Made by a program: the position numbers and the translations under genes. 64,000 nt of DNA from Peribacillus frigoritolerans_B (lineage in GTDB: Bacteria > Bacillota > Bacilli > Bacillales > DSM-1321). The stretch spans positions 124,001-188,000 of the forward strand of contig NZ_JBIWES010000001.1 in the NCBI RefSeq assembly GCF_044762665.1, written 5' to 3'. Below, one piece after another: positions 1 through 9,428 of the stretch. Below the pieces are notes generated by a model. That model had not been told where the DNA came from and did no database searches. It saw nothing but the letters and a program-made list of their open reading frames with translations. Within the stretch, counting starts at the first letter, position 1. Every line of letters starts with the position of its first letter.

Positions 1-318
1 GGCAGGCTTCATGCGCATTGGATTTTCCGGGAACCAGTTTTGGGAACCATTCAATGCGGGATCAAGTAGCCACTTGGCCTCTTTTTCATGAATATATGCA
101 GGGATCCCATAATGCTCCCGAATAGCATCCAGAGCACCGATATGGTCAAAATGTGCATGTGTCAATAAAATCGCTAAAGGCTTTAAATTTTTTGTTTGTA
201 TGTACTGAATGATTTTCTGTGGCTCTTCACCCGGATCGAAAATGATGCAATCCTGTCCATTGGAAACTACATAACAATTCGTTTGCAGCGGTCCTAGAGG
301 AATTTGTGTCCATTTCAT
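1..318 (-). CDS. yqgX: MBL-fold hydrolase YqgX, C-terminal part outside the window
   Basis: Translation of the minus strand from base 318 gives MKWTQIPLGPLQTNCYVVSN at the start and the metallo-beta-lactamase metal motif THAHFDH further in. It belongs to the glyoxalase II-like hydrolases (YqgX family), which bind two metal ions through that HxHxDH motif. The physiological substrate in Bacillus is not settled. The ATG at 318 is preferred over the ATG at 324 because GGAG lies nine bases upstream of it. The gene runs off the left edge, so only about half of the usual 210 residues are visible. Next gene on the opposite strand is yqgW, as in B. subtilis. Confidence 0.88.
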   Translation of the reverse strand, partial: MKWTQIPLGPLQTNCYVVSNGQDCIIFDPGEEPQKIIQYIQTKNLKPLAILLTHAHFDHIGALDAIREHYGIPAYIHEKEAKWLLDPALNGSQNWFPENPMRMKPA

Positions 319-552
319 TTCCATCAACTCCAATATGATTTTCTATCTTTATCTTACACTAATTAAGCTGCTAATGTTAATCCAGTTTACTCAAGTCATA
401 GAAGTGTCATCTATTAAACCTCGACAAATAATTGAAAAAATATTAAGATATTAACAAATGCAATCTTTTCTACATATTTTTGGTAGTTGCTTTATTCTCT
501 GGGTATATTATTAGGGATTAGGTATTCATTACGAAAAAAAGGGGGTTTTGAC

Positions 553-726
553 ATGATATTAATGGTTGTTTTCGGTCTTGTGGCTATATTAGGAGTAGCA
601 GCTGTGTTTACCTCATTAAAAAAGAGAAACTTCTTAGGATTCATTTTTGCAGCCGGCAGTGCAGTCGTGTTTGGCTGGTTCACTGTCATGACAGTCATCA
701 ACAGCGGCTTTCCTGTTGCCCATTGA
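553..726 (+). CDS. yqgW: DUF2759 small membrane protein YqgW
   Basis: A 57-residue protein made of two hydrophobic segments (about residues 2-18 and 27-50) with a short basic linker, KKRN, between them. It matches the DUF2759 / YqgW family in size, pattern and position next to yqgX. Function is unknown. The longer upstream reading from 487 is rejected: the ATG at 553 is preceded by AAAGGGGG at the right distance. It has its own transcript, ending at the hairpin just downstream. The B. subtilis neighbour yqgV is not present between this gene and yqgU. Confidence 0.8.
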   Translation: MILMVVFGLVAILGVAAVFTSLKKRNFLGFIFAAGSAVVFGWFTVMTVINSGFPVAH

Positions 727-730
727 AGAA

Positions 731-761
731 AAAAGCTCGCCATCCGGCGAGCTTTTGTTTT
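731..761 (+). terminator. Rho-independent terminator of yqgW, probably bidirectional
   Basis: An 11-base perfect stem (731-741 with 746-756) and a four-base loop, followed by TTTTGTTTT on the plus strand. It sits between convergent yqgW and yqgU, and an A-run on its left side could serve yqgU on the minus strand. Confidence 0.85.
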
Positions 762-767
762 AGGTCA

Positions 768-1943
768 TCATGTTTGTTTGAACAATCTTTGTATTTGATG
801 GGTTTTCATATCAATGATTTTCTCAAATTGATATCCATATAAGCAGAAGTTGCCATCAAGCGAACAGCTTAATGGTTCATTTTCCATGTCCTTCATCAAT
901 TCTTCTTGTGTGCCTTTTTCCCAATTTAATTTAGTTAAGGTAAACCTTCCTTCATATTGGTCCGCATCTTTTGATTCATTAGGAATAAACGTTATGAATT
1001 CCTTGTTTTTTTCAATGAAATCATAGGATGGAATGACCCAATCTGAAAAGCTTTTCAATAGTGGCACGGAAAAAGAGTGGATCGGCTTGTTTGTTGGATC
1101 ATAAAATGCATATGTACCCCGATCTTGTTTTTCTGTCTCCACTTGAATAGTCATCAGCTCTTGTTTCATTTTTTTAAAGTGAATGACATCGAGCATAATG
1201 CTGTCTGCCCCATCCTCATTAAGCGCTTTTCTTTCAAGGGGAGCCGTCAAAGCAGGTTCTTCTTTGTCCCAATCCAGAAACATCAATTCATTTTCACTTG
1301 CCCATTGAGCAAAGGGCTGTGGAAAGTCCAGAGTTTCCATAGTTTGTTCATCTGGATTCAACACATAACTGCTGTATGTCCAATCTTCATAAAAACTCGA
1401 TACAAACAACCGGCCATCTTTAAATGAATTCCACTCATAAGCTAATTCATAGGCTGGAATCGCCACGGAATACAGTGGATTCCCCGTTTTATCGAGTATT
1501 GTGATTGATGCTTTATCCGAAGAGGTGAAGGACGACAACAAAATATGCGTACCAGACGGACTGATCGATACTTCAGAAAACGCAAAAGCCGGCTGATAGA
1601 AAACGGAAGTATCATTCGTTTCCAAATTCCATGCCATCAACTGGGATAATTCATTACCATCCCGCTTCACAGAATATAAAATGGTTTCCGAATCCAGCCA
1701 TCCAAAAATGGCTTCGATTTTTTCCGTTTCTGCGGTCGGGACCTTTAAATTGCTTACTGAAGTTTCCAGGTGGTTAGATTGGGAGTGTTCTTTTTCCGTA
1801 TCATTTACGGGTTTACTAAGGTCCTTGGAAGGCTCACAAGCCGAGATAAGAAGGATAGTGGAGATAAATAATGGGACGAAACACAACATCTTACAAATGG
1901 AAAGCCGCATACAAAGTGCTGCTTTGGATACTTTAATCTCCAC
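768..1943 (-). CDS. yqgU: YqgU-like lipoprotein
   Basis: A 391-residue predicted lipoprotein: a basic N-terminus, a hydrophobic segment at about residues 20-34 and a lipobox, LLISAC, with Cys36 as the lipidation site. The mature part has repeated short beta-rich segments such as WDLETN-type and LSLDGNF-type motifs, suggesting a beta-propeller fold (inference). The position between yqgW and yqgT matches B. subtilis yqgU, whose function is unknown. The start is GTG at 1943; GGGAGG lies unusually close, and the next in-frame ATG has no ribosome site, so the exact start is uncertain. The spacer after Cys36 is rich in charged and Ser residues, typical of a tether. Confidence 0.72.
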   Translation of the reverse strand: MEIKVSKAALCMRLSICKMLCFVPLFISTILLISACEPSKDLSKPVNDTEKEHSQSNHLETSVSNLKVPTAETEKIEAIFGWLDSETILYSVKRDGNELSQLMAWNLETNDTSVFYQPAFAFSEVSISPSGTHILLSSFTSSDKASITILDKTGNPLYSVAIPAYELAYEWNSFKDGRLFVSSFYEDWTYSSYVLNPDEQTMETLDFPQPFAQWASENELMFLDWDKEEPALTAPLERKALNEDGADSIMLDVIHFKKMKQELMTIQVETEKQDRGTYAFYDPTNKPIHSFSVPLLKSFSDWVIPSYDFIEKNKEFITFIPNESKDADQYEGRFTLTKLNWEKGTQEELMKDMENEPLSCSLDGNFCLYGYQFEKIIDMKTHQIQRLFKQT

Positions 1944-2116
1944 ACACCTCCCACTTCAAAACTAAAACGCCTGGCATTTGTGAGCGAGACATTAGAAAGA
2001 GAGTAAGGATTAACCAATTGAATCCATACTCTCTTTCATTATAAAGTAAAAAAGAGAAAATGTGGCGGATAATGATCTTATATTTTTTTGGAAGTATATT
2101 CCTTATGGGGGATGCA

Positions 2117-3283
2117 TCACATATATAGGCCTGCCATCAAAATCTTGACAGTATCTTCATATATACCAGGCAAATGGGATAGCGGAAGCGGATTGATGCC
2201 CTTTCCCAGTTCGATTGTGAATCCCCCGCGTTTGAATTCCTGAATGAACCAATCTTTATACCCAGCATGGCTGTCAACGTATTTTACGGCCCGATATCCG
2301 CTGCGCTTTTCAAACTCCCTTGCAACATCCGCTGCCTGTTCAGGTTCATGTCCCTCATATCCCCAATAGAATTCTTTTCCCTGGGTGTGAAGTGCAAGCA
2401 CTCTTTCAAAATTCCGTCTTATTGCCAGCTCCTTCATGGCCCATGCTTCTGGTTCTGATAACGCGTTCTCTCCTGGAAAATCCCTCGGGGCAGGGGCTTT
2501 TGGAATCTTTCTACGCTTTTCAATCTCCCAATTGGCAGGATATTGATTATTCAGGTCTACACCGCGAATATTGGCTTTCCAAGCATAAAAGGCGGGATTA
2601 CCATTATTTATTTTTAAAACATCAAACTTCCCCTCTGCCGCCTCCTCCCCCTTTAGGACAAGGTCGACTCCATCCGGATTCACCATTGGAACCACCGAAA
2701 TGGTCATATCCCGATAGAACGGCATACAATCCATTTCGCAAAGTGTACGATCATTCGTTACTGCCAGCAGAAAATCATTCAGCCATTTCATCAAAACCGC
2801 CGAAGTGATCCATTCATTAGCATGGAATGAACCGTTATAATGTATGATCTTTTCCCCTTGACCGATTCTTACCTCAAGTAGTTCTTTTCCCAACACACTC
2901 CTACCAATCGATTCAACCTTAATAAAGGGGTAATGACAAGATAGAATATCAAGATCGTCAAGAAGTGATTGATATTCGTAGGGCTTGTCGGTGACAATCA
3001 CGGGATTCATCACCCGGACGGGTACGGAAAAAGGTTTTTGTCCATCTTGATTCAATAATAATATCCCATCGATGGGCAGGTGATATTGTAAAGCGATTTC
3101 GGCAAAATCGATATCTAACCGGGACTCTTCCTGAACAATGTAACCAGGTATCTGTACTTCCATGCCATTTGGCAAAACACCGCCAGTTATGGCCGGATTG
3201 GCATCCTCAATCAAAACCCGAGGAATTTGGAACAATTGACTGTAATATGCCAAATCATCCCCGCTTCTGCTCACAACTTTCAT
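2117..3283 (-). CDS. yqgT: YqgT, M14 gamma-D-glutamyl-diamino acid peptidase
   Basis: A 388-residue protein with two N-terminal LysM-like segments (about 1-95) followed by an M14 zinc carboxypeptidase domain. The visible metal and catalytic residues are His154 and Glu157 in FHANEWIT, His299 in LALHTQG and Glu358 in FTIELGKG. Members of this family (ENP1-like) cut the gamma-D-Glu to diaminopimelate bond in peptidoglycan peptides, in spore or cell-wall turnover. No signal peptide is visible, which fits the cytoplasmic muropeptide-recycling forms. The ATG at 3283 has GGAGG upstream. Usual family length is about 375-390 residues. Confidence 0.87.
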   Translation of the reverse strand: MKVVSRSGDDLAYYSQLFQIPRVLIEDANPAITGGVLPNGMEVQIPGYIVQEESRLDIDFAEIALQYHLPIDGILLLNQDGQKPFSVPVRVMNPVIVTDKPYEYQSLLDDLDILSCHYPFIKVESIGRSVLGKELLEVRIGQGEKIIHYNGSFHANEWITSAVLMKWLNDFLLAVTNDRTLCEMDCMPFYRDMTISVVPMVNPDGVDLVLKGEEAAEGKFDVLKINNGNPAFYAWKANIRGVDLNNQYPANWEIEKRRKIPKAPAPRDFPGENALSEPEAWAMKELAIRRNFERVLALHTQGKEFYWGYEGHEPEQAADVAREFEKRSGYRAVKYVDSHAGYKDWFIQEFKRGGFTIELGKGINPLPLSHLPGIYEDTVKILMAGLYM

Positions 3284-3388
3284 TCAGCCTCCGCCCCTTT
3301 CATTGTTTTATCTTTATGAAGGGAAAAACAGAAAGATGTTCAGGAAATCTCACGTGTTTCATAATTGTTATGGGTACTGATTCTCCTG

Positions 3389-3427
3389 AAAAAACAAAAA
3401 AACCTGGATTGCGCCAGGTTTCTTTTT
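3389..3427 (-). terminator. Terminator of yqgS
   Basis: On the minus strand AAACCTGG pairs with CCAGGTTT (3400-3407 with 3414-3421) and is followed by a long T-run. It starts right after the yqgS stop codon. Confidence 0.85.
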
Positions 3428-5281
3428 TCAAGGTTGCTCATAAAATCGGAGCAAATCCCCGTAAATGATTTTGTCGGAGTAATCAAGCTCCTGCTTTGCC
3501 TTTTCCAAATACTTCTCACATGAATTCTTTGCAGTCGCCGCTCCGGTCTTTTTATCATAGCAGGTATCCATCGTATAGAGATAATCCTTCGTGATGAAAC
3601 TGCTATCGCGAAGAACGGTGAATTCTAATTTCTCTTCGGAAAATAGATCTTTGCCGAATTCTATATAATCATTATTTTCAATGCCCAATAAATGAAGGAG
3701 AGTCGGCCTTACATCAATTTGGCCGGAAACGGTGGAAATCGTTTTTCCCTTCTGCCCGGGGACATGTATGATGAGCGGGACACGCTGAAGCTGGATGGAT
3801 TCGAAAGGCGTAATTTCCTTCCCAAGGAACTGGCTCATGGCAGAGTTGTGATTTTCTGAAATCCCATAATGGTCTCCATATAGTACAATGATGGAATCCT
3901 CATATAATCCATCACGTTTCAAATCGCCGATAAACCGTTCCAAGGCTTCGTCGGTATAACGTACAGTCGGAAAATACTGATTCAATGTTTTGGAATTCGA
4001 ACCGTAAGGTTCCAATGTCCGGTCTTCTTCATTCAAAGTGAATGGAAAATGATTGGTTAACGTTATGAACTTGGCATAAAAAGGCTCAGGCATCCTCTTC
4101 AAGTGAGAGATTGATTGCTTGAAGAACGATTTATCATTCAAACCCCAATTGATGGAATTCCCTTCAGACACTTTGTATTCATCACTATCATAAAACCGTT
4201 GGTACCCAAGAGAATCGTACATTATGTCACGATTCCAAAAGCTTTTATTATTGGCATGCAAGGAAGCCGTATAGTAACCTTTTTCCGTTAAGATTTCAGG
4301 GGTGGCTTTGTATTCATTTTGGGCATGAGTGAAAAATACTGCACCTCTACCTAAAGGGTAGAGGGAATTCTCAATAATGAATTCTGAATCGGATGTTTTT
4401 CCCTGGCCAGTTTGGTGATAAAAGTTATTGAAATAATAGCTCTCTTTAATGAATTGGTTCAGAAAAGGAGTGATTTCTTCCCCGTTGACAGTTTTATTGA
4501 TGACAAAGCTTTGAGTGGATTCCAATGATACAAGGATCACATTTTTGCCTTTTGCCAGACCATAAAGTTCATCATTAACTTCTTTTTGATTGGCACGGAC
4601 ATAATTTTCAATTTCCGACAATTCACTGCCATCCGCAAGTGCACGTTGAGCTGATGATTTCGTCTGTAATATTGCATCATAGAGGTGATAATGGTAAGTA
4701 CCGATATTCTTAACGAGGATTTCGCGGTCAAACGTTCTTGTCAGGAGTTCAGGACGCGCCGCTTCCGCTAAAGCTAAGTTAAAAAATGTCACTCCTAAAG
4801 CCATTAACAAAAAGAATTTACGGTCCTGGGGATTATATCGACTTTCACGGAATGTTTTTGGTTTGTATTTCAGCAGAAGCATCAAGAACAGAATATCGGC
4901 AAAATACAAAAGATCACTCCGATTGATCAATTCATGTACACTGCTTCCAAGGTCGTTCATATTGCTCGTTTGAAAAAGAACGGGAATGGTTAAAAAGTCA
5001 TTGAAAAAGCGAAAAAAAACAAGATTGGCGAAGAGGACGAAGGTGATGAAAAAACTCATGGTCAATAAGTATGCTTTCCTTCTATTTTCCTTTAAAAATA
5101 TATTCACGCCAAGTGTAAGTAAAAGGAAACTGACAGGATTGATGAATAGTATGAACTCCTGGATCCAATTATCAATATCTATCTCAAAACTTGTTTTATA
5201 AGCGATATATGTTTTAAGCCAAAGTGAAACCAATACGACCCAAAACAATGAATATCGCTGTTTTTTGAAGACCCTTTTCAA
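3428..5281 (-). CDS. yqgS: Lipoteichoic acid synthase-family protein YqgS
   Basis: A 617-residue membrane enzyme with about five N-terminal transmembrane segments (roughly residues 10-180) and an extracellular sulfatase-fold domain. LtaS-family residues are in place: Glu254 in VSLES, the phosphoglycerol-accepting Thr296 in GQGKTSD, and the Asp470-His471 pair in YGDHYG. The family transfers glycerol phosphate from phosphatidylglycerol to build or prime lipoteichoic acid. By synteny this is the YqgS paralogue, which in B. subtilis is a minor or sporulation-related LTA synthase. Start is TTG at 5281 behind GAGGAGGG. The specific role among several LtaS paralogues cannot be told from this window. 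Confidence 0.87.
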   Translation of the reverse strand: MKRVFKKQRYSLFWVVLVSLWLKTYIAYKTSFEIDIDNWIQEFILFINPVSFLLLTLGVNIFLKENRRKAYLLTMSFFITFVLFANLVFFRFFNDFLTIPVLFQTSNMNDLGSSVHELINRSDLLYFADILFLMLLLKYKPKTFRESRYNPQDRKFFLLMALGVTFFNLALAEAARPELLTRTFDREILVKNIGTYHYHLYDAILQTKSSAQRALADGSELSEIENYVRANQKEVNDELYGLAKGKNVILVSLESTQSFVINKTVNGEEITPFLNQFIKESYYFNNFYHQTGQGKTSDSEFIIENSLYPLGRGAVFFTHAQNEYKATPEILTEKGYYTASLHANNKSFWNRDIMYDSLGYQRFYDSDEYKVSEGNSINWGLNDKSFFKQSISHLKRMPEPFYAKFITLTNHFPFTLNEEDRTLEPYGSNSKTLNQYFPTVRYTDEALERFIGDLKRDGLYEDSIIVLYGDHYGISENHNSAMSQFLGKEITPFESIQLQRVPLIIHVPGQKGKTISTVSGQIDVRPTLLHLLGIENNDYIEFGKDLFSEEKLEFTVLRDSSFITKDYLYTMDTCYDKKTGAATAKNSCEKYLEKAKQELDYSDKIIYGDLLRFYEQP

Positions 5282-5462
5282 TCCTGGTCCCTCCTCATCG
5301 AAGAAGCGCTGGAGCTACAATCCAGGGCGCCTCAATAATGGGTCATGGTTCTCCCCCTTATGCAAAAGCAGGAACGGCTGCCCCCACCCCTCTAAAGGGG
5401 GAACTTTTTTTGAAGAATCCACCTTTTTTCTTATAACCCTGATTGCCATGGGCAGCATGGGG

Positions 5463-6431
5463 TCACGTATTCAGTTGACTTTTAATGAGCCATGCTGCAC
5501 CTATTACCCCTGCATCATTGCCTAGTGTGGCCAAGCTGATTTTCGTTGACTTACTAACCCGTTTGAATGCATACTTTCCGAAGGCAGAACGCACAGGATC
5601 AAGCAAAATGTCTCCCGCCTGTGAGACGCCCCCGCCAATGACGATTTTATCTGGATTCATGACATTCCCAACATGCGATAGTGCCAGCCCCAAGTAATTG
5701 CCCACCTTATCCACCACAGCTTTGGACAAAGGATCACCTGCTGCAGCGCATTGGAATAACAGTTTGGAAGTTACCGCATTTCCCTCGTCGACTTTTTGCC
5801 GAAGCATTGACTTTTCAACGGCGGCATCCAAGGCTTCTAAAGCCATACGGACAATTCCAGTCGCCGAAGCAACCGTTTCCAAACAACCAGTCTTGCCGCA
5901 ATTGCATGGTGCCCCTCCATCCGTTACGACCGTTATATGCCCTATTTCTCCAGCAGCCCCACTGGTACCATGGACGATTTGCCCATTATGGATGATCCCT
6001 CCGCCTACACCCGTTCCCAGAGTTATACAAACGAGGTCTTTGGCACCATTACCTGCACCTTTCCACATTTCTCCCAATGCTGCCATGTTGGCATCATTAT
6101 CGATCACAGCTGGAAGAGATGTCTCCACCTCCAATAAATCTTTTAAAGGATAGTCCTTCCAGCCAATATTGACCGCTTCATATATGGAACCGTTAACAAA
6201 TTTCACAGGGCCGGGAGCACCCATTCCTATCCCTACTATCTTACTCTTCGGTTCATTAAGTTCCACGAGCTTCGCATCAATTGCTTTAGCTATGTTAATC
6301 GTAATGTATTTTCCCTTTTCGGAGATGTCCGTGCTGATTTCCCATTTATGAATTATCTCTCCGTATAAATTGATTAAAGCCAGTTTGGTAGTTGTACCGC
6401 CTAAATCCACACCCATCAGCCACTTTTCCAT
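5463..6431 (-). CDS. glcK: Glucokinase, ROK family
   Basis: A ROK-family kinase that phosphorylates glucose to glucose 6-phosphate with ATP. The N-terminal phosphate-binding motif is VDLGGTTTK and the ROK zinc-binding cysteine motif is CNCGKTGC, with an upstream EIGH motif. The start is set at the second of two adjacent ATGs (6431), giving MEKWLMGVDLGG, because AAAGGTG stands at the better distance; 6434 is also possible. It lies 17 bases after yqgQ, so the two are co-transcribed as in B. subtilis, where the gene is glcK (yqgR). Confidence 0.92.
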   Translation of the reverse strand: MEKWLMGVDLGGTTTKLALINLYGEIIHKWEISTDISEKGKYITINIAKAIDAKLVELNEPKSKIVGIGMGAPGPVKFVNGSIYEAVNIGWKDYPLKDLLEVETSLPAVIDNDANMAALGEMWKGAGNGAKDLVCITLGTGVGGGIIHNGQIVHGTSGAAGEIGHITVVTDGGAPCNCGKTGCLETVASATGIVRMALEALDAAVEKSMLRQKVDEGNAVTSKLLFQCAAAGDPLSKAVVDKVGNYLGLALSHVGNVMNPDKIVIGGGVSQAGDILLDPVRSAFGKYAFKRVSKSTKISLATLGNDAGVIGAAWLIKSQLNT

Positions 6432-6448
6432 CATTCTCACCTTTTTTA

Positions 6449-6658
6449 TCAATTTTTTTTCTGTTTTTCCCTTTCAAGAGACAATTGCTGCCTGATTAAA
6501 AGAATTGCCGTTTGATAATCTTTCGTATCCATCATCTGCATCCGGTGGATTTCCCTTATTTCGGCCTCCATCAGTTCAAGCTCGGCTAAGCGATCGCCAA
6601 TATAGATAAATGTGCCAAATCTTTTCAAGTATTGTTGAAGATCATAATATGTTTTCAT
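6449..6658 (-). CDS. yqgQ: YqgQ family protein (DUF910)
   Basis: A 69-residue soluble protein beginning MKTYYDLQQYLKRFG and containing GDRLAELELMEAEIREI, matching the YqgQ (DUF910) family, a small three-helix protein proposed to bind nucleic acid. Function is not established. The long upstream extension of the reading frame is rejected: the ATG at 6658 has AAAGAGG six bases upstream and gives the family length. It sits directly before glcK on the same strand, with few bases between. Confidence 0.82.
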   Translation of the reverse strand: MKTYYDLQQYLKRFGTFIYIGDRLAELELMEAEIREIHRMQMMDTKDYQTAILLIRQQLSLEREKQKKN

Positions 6659-6872
6659 AGTAAACCTCTTTACTCTTTTCTTTAGGAAAGTATATCGAAT
6701 CAGCACCTTTGTAACAAGCGCCCATTTCCTCTTTTGATAATTTCCCCCATCCCCCTCATACATGTCCAACTGTATTCATATGATGAAATATCAAGAATTT
6801 GGACTCTTTCGATTTGATTTAACAGCTTAATGTTTTTAAACCATTCATCACGCGTGAAAACGGAGGGGAAAA

Positions 6873-7730
6873 ATGAAAGTACAATTGAAGTATACCGTCT
6901 TTTTGGTTTTAACCACCATTTTTGTCATCCTTTATTTATCAAATCATAAACAGACAGAGGAAACCATCATTTTTTTTCCCATCGATTCCTCACTCCATTT
7001 TGAACATGCTTCCACCCATCTGACACCAAAGGGTACCGGGGATTCCACTTATACCATCACTTGGAGGGTGGATTCTAAGTTGGACCAGCCTGCTTACTTA
7101 CGTCAAGACGTATCGCTTTTATACAAAAATGGAAAATTGGCAGGAGCCTTAAAAAATTGGCGCCAAAATAAACAAGAACTCTCTCAGAAAGCGAAGACTA
7201 AAGAATCCGAGAGTGGGCGTTATGAAGCTGTAACGTTTCATTATGCCGAGGTTCATCCAAGTGACACAATTTTCACCAGTGCCCAGCAGCTCAGTAAAGA
7301 TAAACTCTATACAGTAACGACACCGGTTTTTCAATTTTTTCACCGCCCCCTTTCAGAAGAACAGATTCAGTGGAAAAAAACGCTGGACGGCTTGACAGAT
7401 CAAACGGTTCGAAATGGTTTGGAGAAAGCCGGGCAAGCCTTTCAGGTTAATCTTGATCAGTACAAAATCATCTCTTTAACAGATCTGCCTTCTAAGAAGA
7501 ATCAATGGCTCGCCGCCTTCCCCCAATTCAAACGGGAAGAAATAGTGGGAAAACTATGGGAAGGACTTTACAAAAATTATGTGTTGGGAATAAAAAAGGA
7601 GGATGGATCCACTGTGAGTCCACAAGGTAGCACCATCCCCCTATTGCTTATGGCGAAGAATCAAAGTGAAATACTTGTCTTGTTTACCCTGAAAGACGGT
7701 ACCCCAATCATGCTGCGTCAAAAGTTATAG
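6873..7730 (+). CDS. Membrane-anchored protein of unknown function next to gluP
   Basis: A 285-residue protein that I do not recognise. One N-terminal hydrophobic segment (about residues 7-23) is followed by a soluble extracytoplasmic part, so it is probably a type II anchored protein. The ATG has GGAGGGG upstream. Its stop codon TAG abuts the stop codon of gluP on the other strand: the two reading frames overlap by six bases with no terminator between. Being convergent with a membrane protease, it could be processed by it, but nothing in the sequence proves that. It is absent from the B. subtilis order as I recall it. Confidence 0.6.
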   Translation: MKVQLKYTVFLVLTTIFVILYLSNHKQTEETIIFFPIDSSLHFEHASTHLTPKGTGDSTYTITWRVDSKLDQPAYLRQDVSLLYKNGKLAGALKNWRQNKQELSQKAKTKESESGRYEAVTFHYAEVHPSDTIFTSAQQLSKDKLYTVTTPVFQFFHRPLSEEQIQWKKTLDGLTDQTVRNGLEKAGQAFQVNLDQYKIISLTDLPSKKNQWLAAFPQFKREEIVGKLWEGLYKNYVLGIKKEDGSTVSPQGSTIPLLLMAKNQSEILVLFTLKDGTPIMLRQKL

Positions 7731-9275
7731 TTGCTTTTCAATTTCTTCCAGTAGTTTAGTGTATGACTTATTATCCGGGGCAAGCTCTATAGCCTTATCA
7801 GCTTGCTCTTTAGCTTGATCGAATGATTCGAGATTCATGTAGACCAAGGCAAGATTGTAACGGGCTTCATGCAAATCCGGATTACTTTCAATCGCTTTTT
7901 CATAATAATCCCTAGCTTTGTATATGTCCTTTTTATCAAAAGATAAATTTCCTAGAATAAAAAGCGACAGCGGTGCATCAGGATTTGACTCCACATATTT
8001 GAATAGCATCTCTTCCGCCTTATTCTCTTCATCATCATCAATATACTTTTGAGCCAGCATTGCCATGGTATTATCATCCAAAGCTGCACTTTCCTGATGA
8101 TTGAAACCAAATTGCAGCAGCAAATAGGTCAGTATTACCGTCCCGATCAGAAAAGCCAGCTGCCGAAAGATATTCCTGGATTTTGGGAGATGGACCACTC
8201 CAGCGGCCAAGAACCCTCCGATCAAACCTCCGATATGCCCTGCATTGTCAATTCCCGAAACGGTGAAACCATATATTAAGTTAATGATGATCAACACGAT
8301 AACCGATGAGCCCATCGAGCGCATGAATAATTTCGGATAGACGATGCCAAAGTACAGAAGTGCCCCAAAACAGCCAAAAATGGCTCCGCTCGCTCCGGCG
8401 GAAAGATTCGGGGTCATGATGAAGCTGCCTAGAGTTCCAGCGAAACCAGCGAATATATAGATGAAAAGGAACCTGGCATTCCCGTAAATCCTTTCAACTT
8501 CAGCACCGATCAAATACAACGAAAATGTATTCATCAGTAAATGAATGAACCCAATATGGACGACCATCGGTGTAAAGAACCGCCACCATTCCCCTTGTAT
8601 GATATAAGGGGAAAATTTAGCGCCAAACTCAATCAAAGTCTTGGAATTGGTGCTGCCCCCATTAAACTCCATCAAGATGAACACAGCTATTTGTACCGCC
8701 ATGAATATATATGTAAAGAATGGCTTATTGGCATTTTGAAATACCTTCTGTTCTGCCTTAGCCTTTTTGACTGACTCCGAGATAGCGTCCTTCTTTACTG
8801 CAAGAACCTTTTCCTCATCTATTTCATTTTCTTCAAGAACTCGAATTGAAAGTGGTTTTTTCAAAACATGTTCAAGGTTTTGCAACGAATCCTGAAAGTT
8901 CTCACAAGTTAGAAGGAACGTGTTGACATTCGTTTTTTTAAAGGAGGCCACCCGTGAACTAAAGTCATGATCATCCACCGGGGCGAATTTACTAACATAG
9001 ATACTTAATATGTTTATGGGCTTTTTGTATAATTTCCTTCTGATTCTTTCCCCATTCTGCAATGTTCGGTCGATATCGCGTTTCAGCCAATTAGCCCAAT
9101 CCAAATCATGCCGGATGAGTCTTATGACTGGAAACTCCTTATTCTTATCGCTCTCAAGCCATATCTCCTTATGGTTTTCCGTGACAGTGATCATTCGATA
9201 ATCATAATGGGCAGACAACTCCCTTATGGTTTCCCAAAAAAAATAATCCTCTTTAAATCCCAATGCCTTCCCCAC
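7725..9275 (-). CDS. gluP: Rhomboid-family intramembrane serine protease with TPR repeats (GluP/YqgP)
   Basis: A 516-residue protein with three parts: a soluble N-terminal domain (about 1-180), a six- to seven-helix rhomboid core (about 187-390) and C-terminal tetratricopeptide repeats (about 405-515). Catalytic residues are visible: Ser296 in GASGAIFG, His347 in NAGHIGG, and Asn249 in HLLMNTFSL. B. subtilis YqgP cleaves membrane substrates such as the MgtE magnesium transporter and works with FtsH. The start is GTG at 9275 with a weak ribosome site, so the first residues are uncertain; homology begins near FKEDYFFW. It is convergent with the unrecognised gene at 6873. Confidence 0.88.
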   Translation of the reverse strand: MGKALGFKEDYFFWETIRELSAHYDYRMITVTENHKEIWLESDKNKEFPVIRLIRHDLDWANWLKRDIDRTLQNGERIRRKLYKKPINILSIYVSKFAPVDDHDFSSRVASFKKTNVNTFLLTCENFQDSLQNLEHVLKKPLSIRVLEENEIDEEKVLAVKKDAISESVKKAKAEQKVFQNANKPFFTYIFMAVQIAVFILMEFNGGSTNSKTLIEFGAKFSPYIIQGEWWRFFTPMVVHIGFIHLLMNTFSLYLIGAEVERIYGNARFLFIYIFAGFAGTLGSFIMTPNLSAGASGAIFGCFGALLYFGIVYPKLFMRSMGSSVIVLIIINLIYGFTVSGIDNAGHIGGLIGGFLAAGVVHLPKSRNIFRQLAFLIGTVILTYLLLQFGFNHQESAALDDNTMAMLAQKYIDDDEENKAEEMLFKYVESNPDAPLSLFILGNLSFDKKDIYKARDYYEKAIESNPDLHEARYNLALVYMNLESFDQAKEQADKAIELAPDNKSYTKLLEEIEKQL

Positions 9276-9382
9276 TTTCCAATGAAACTTAAGCTTCTAA
9301 AATTCCTGTTCTTTAATTAAAACTATAGACGAAATCATGTAAAAAGTAAAAAGGAGACTGTTTTTCCGCTCCTATTAAATAA

Positions 9383-9413
9383 AAAAAGGGAACCCTGTTC
9401 AGGTTCCCTTTTT
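9383..9413. terminator. Bidirectional terminator between gluP and yqgO
   Basis: A twelve-base stem, AAAAAGGGAACC with GGTTCCCTTTTT, and a seven-base loop. It lies after yqgO and before gluP on the minus strand, so it ends the yqgO transcript. Confidence 0.82.
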
Positions 9414-9428
9414 AAGATGCCGGCATCC

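Noticed and set aside
5282..5462. Possible small gene between glcK and yqgS (about 44 codons on the minus strand)
   Set aside because: No ribosome site before any candidate start; the stretch is GC-rich with a fold-back sequence and looks like an intergenic repeat.
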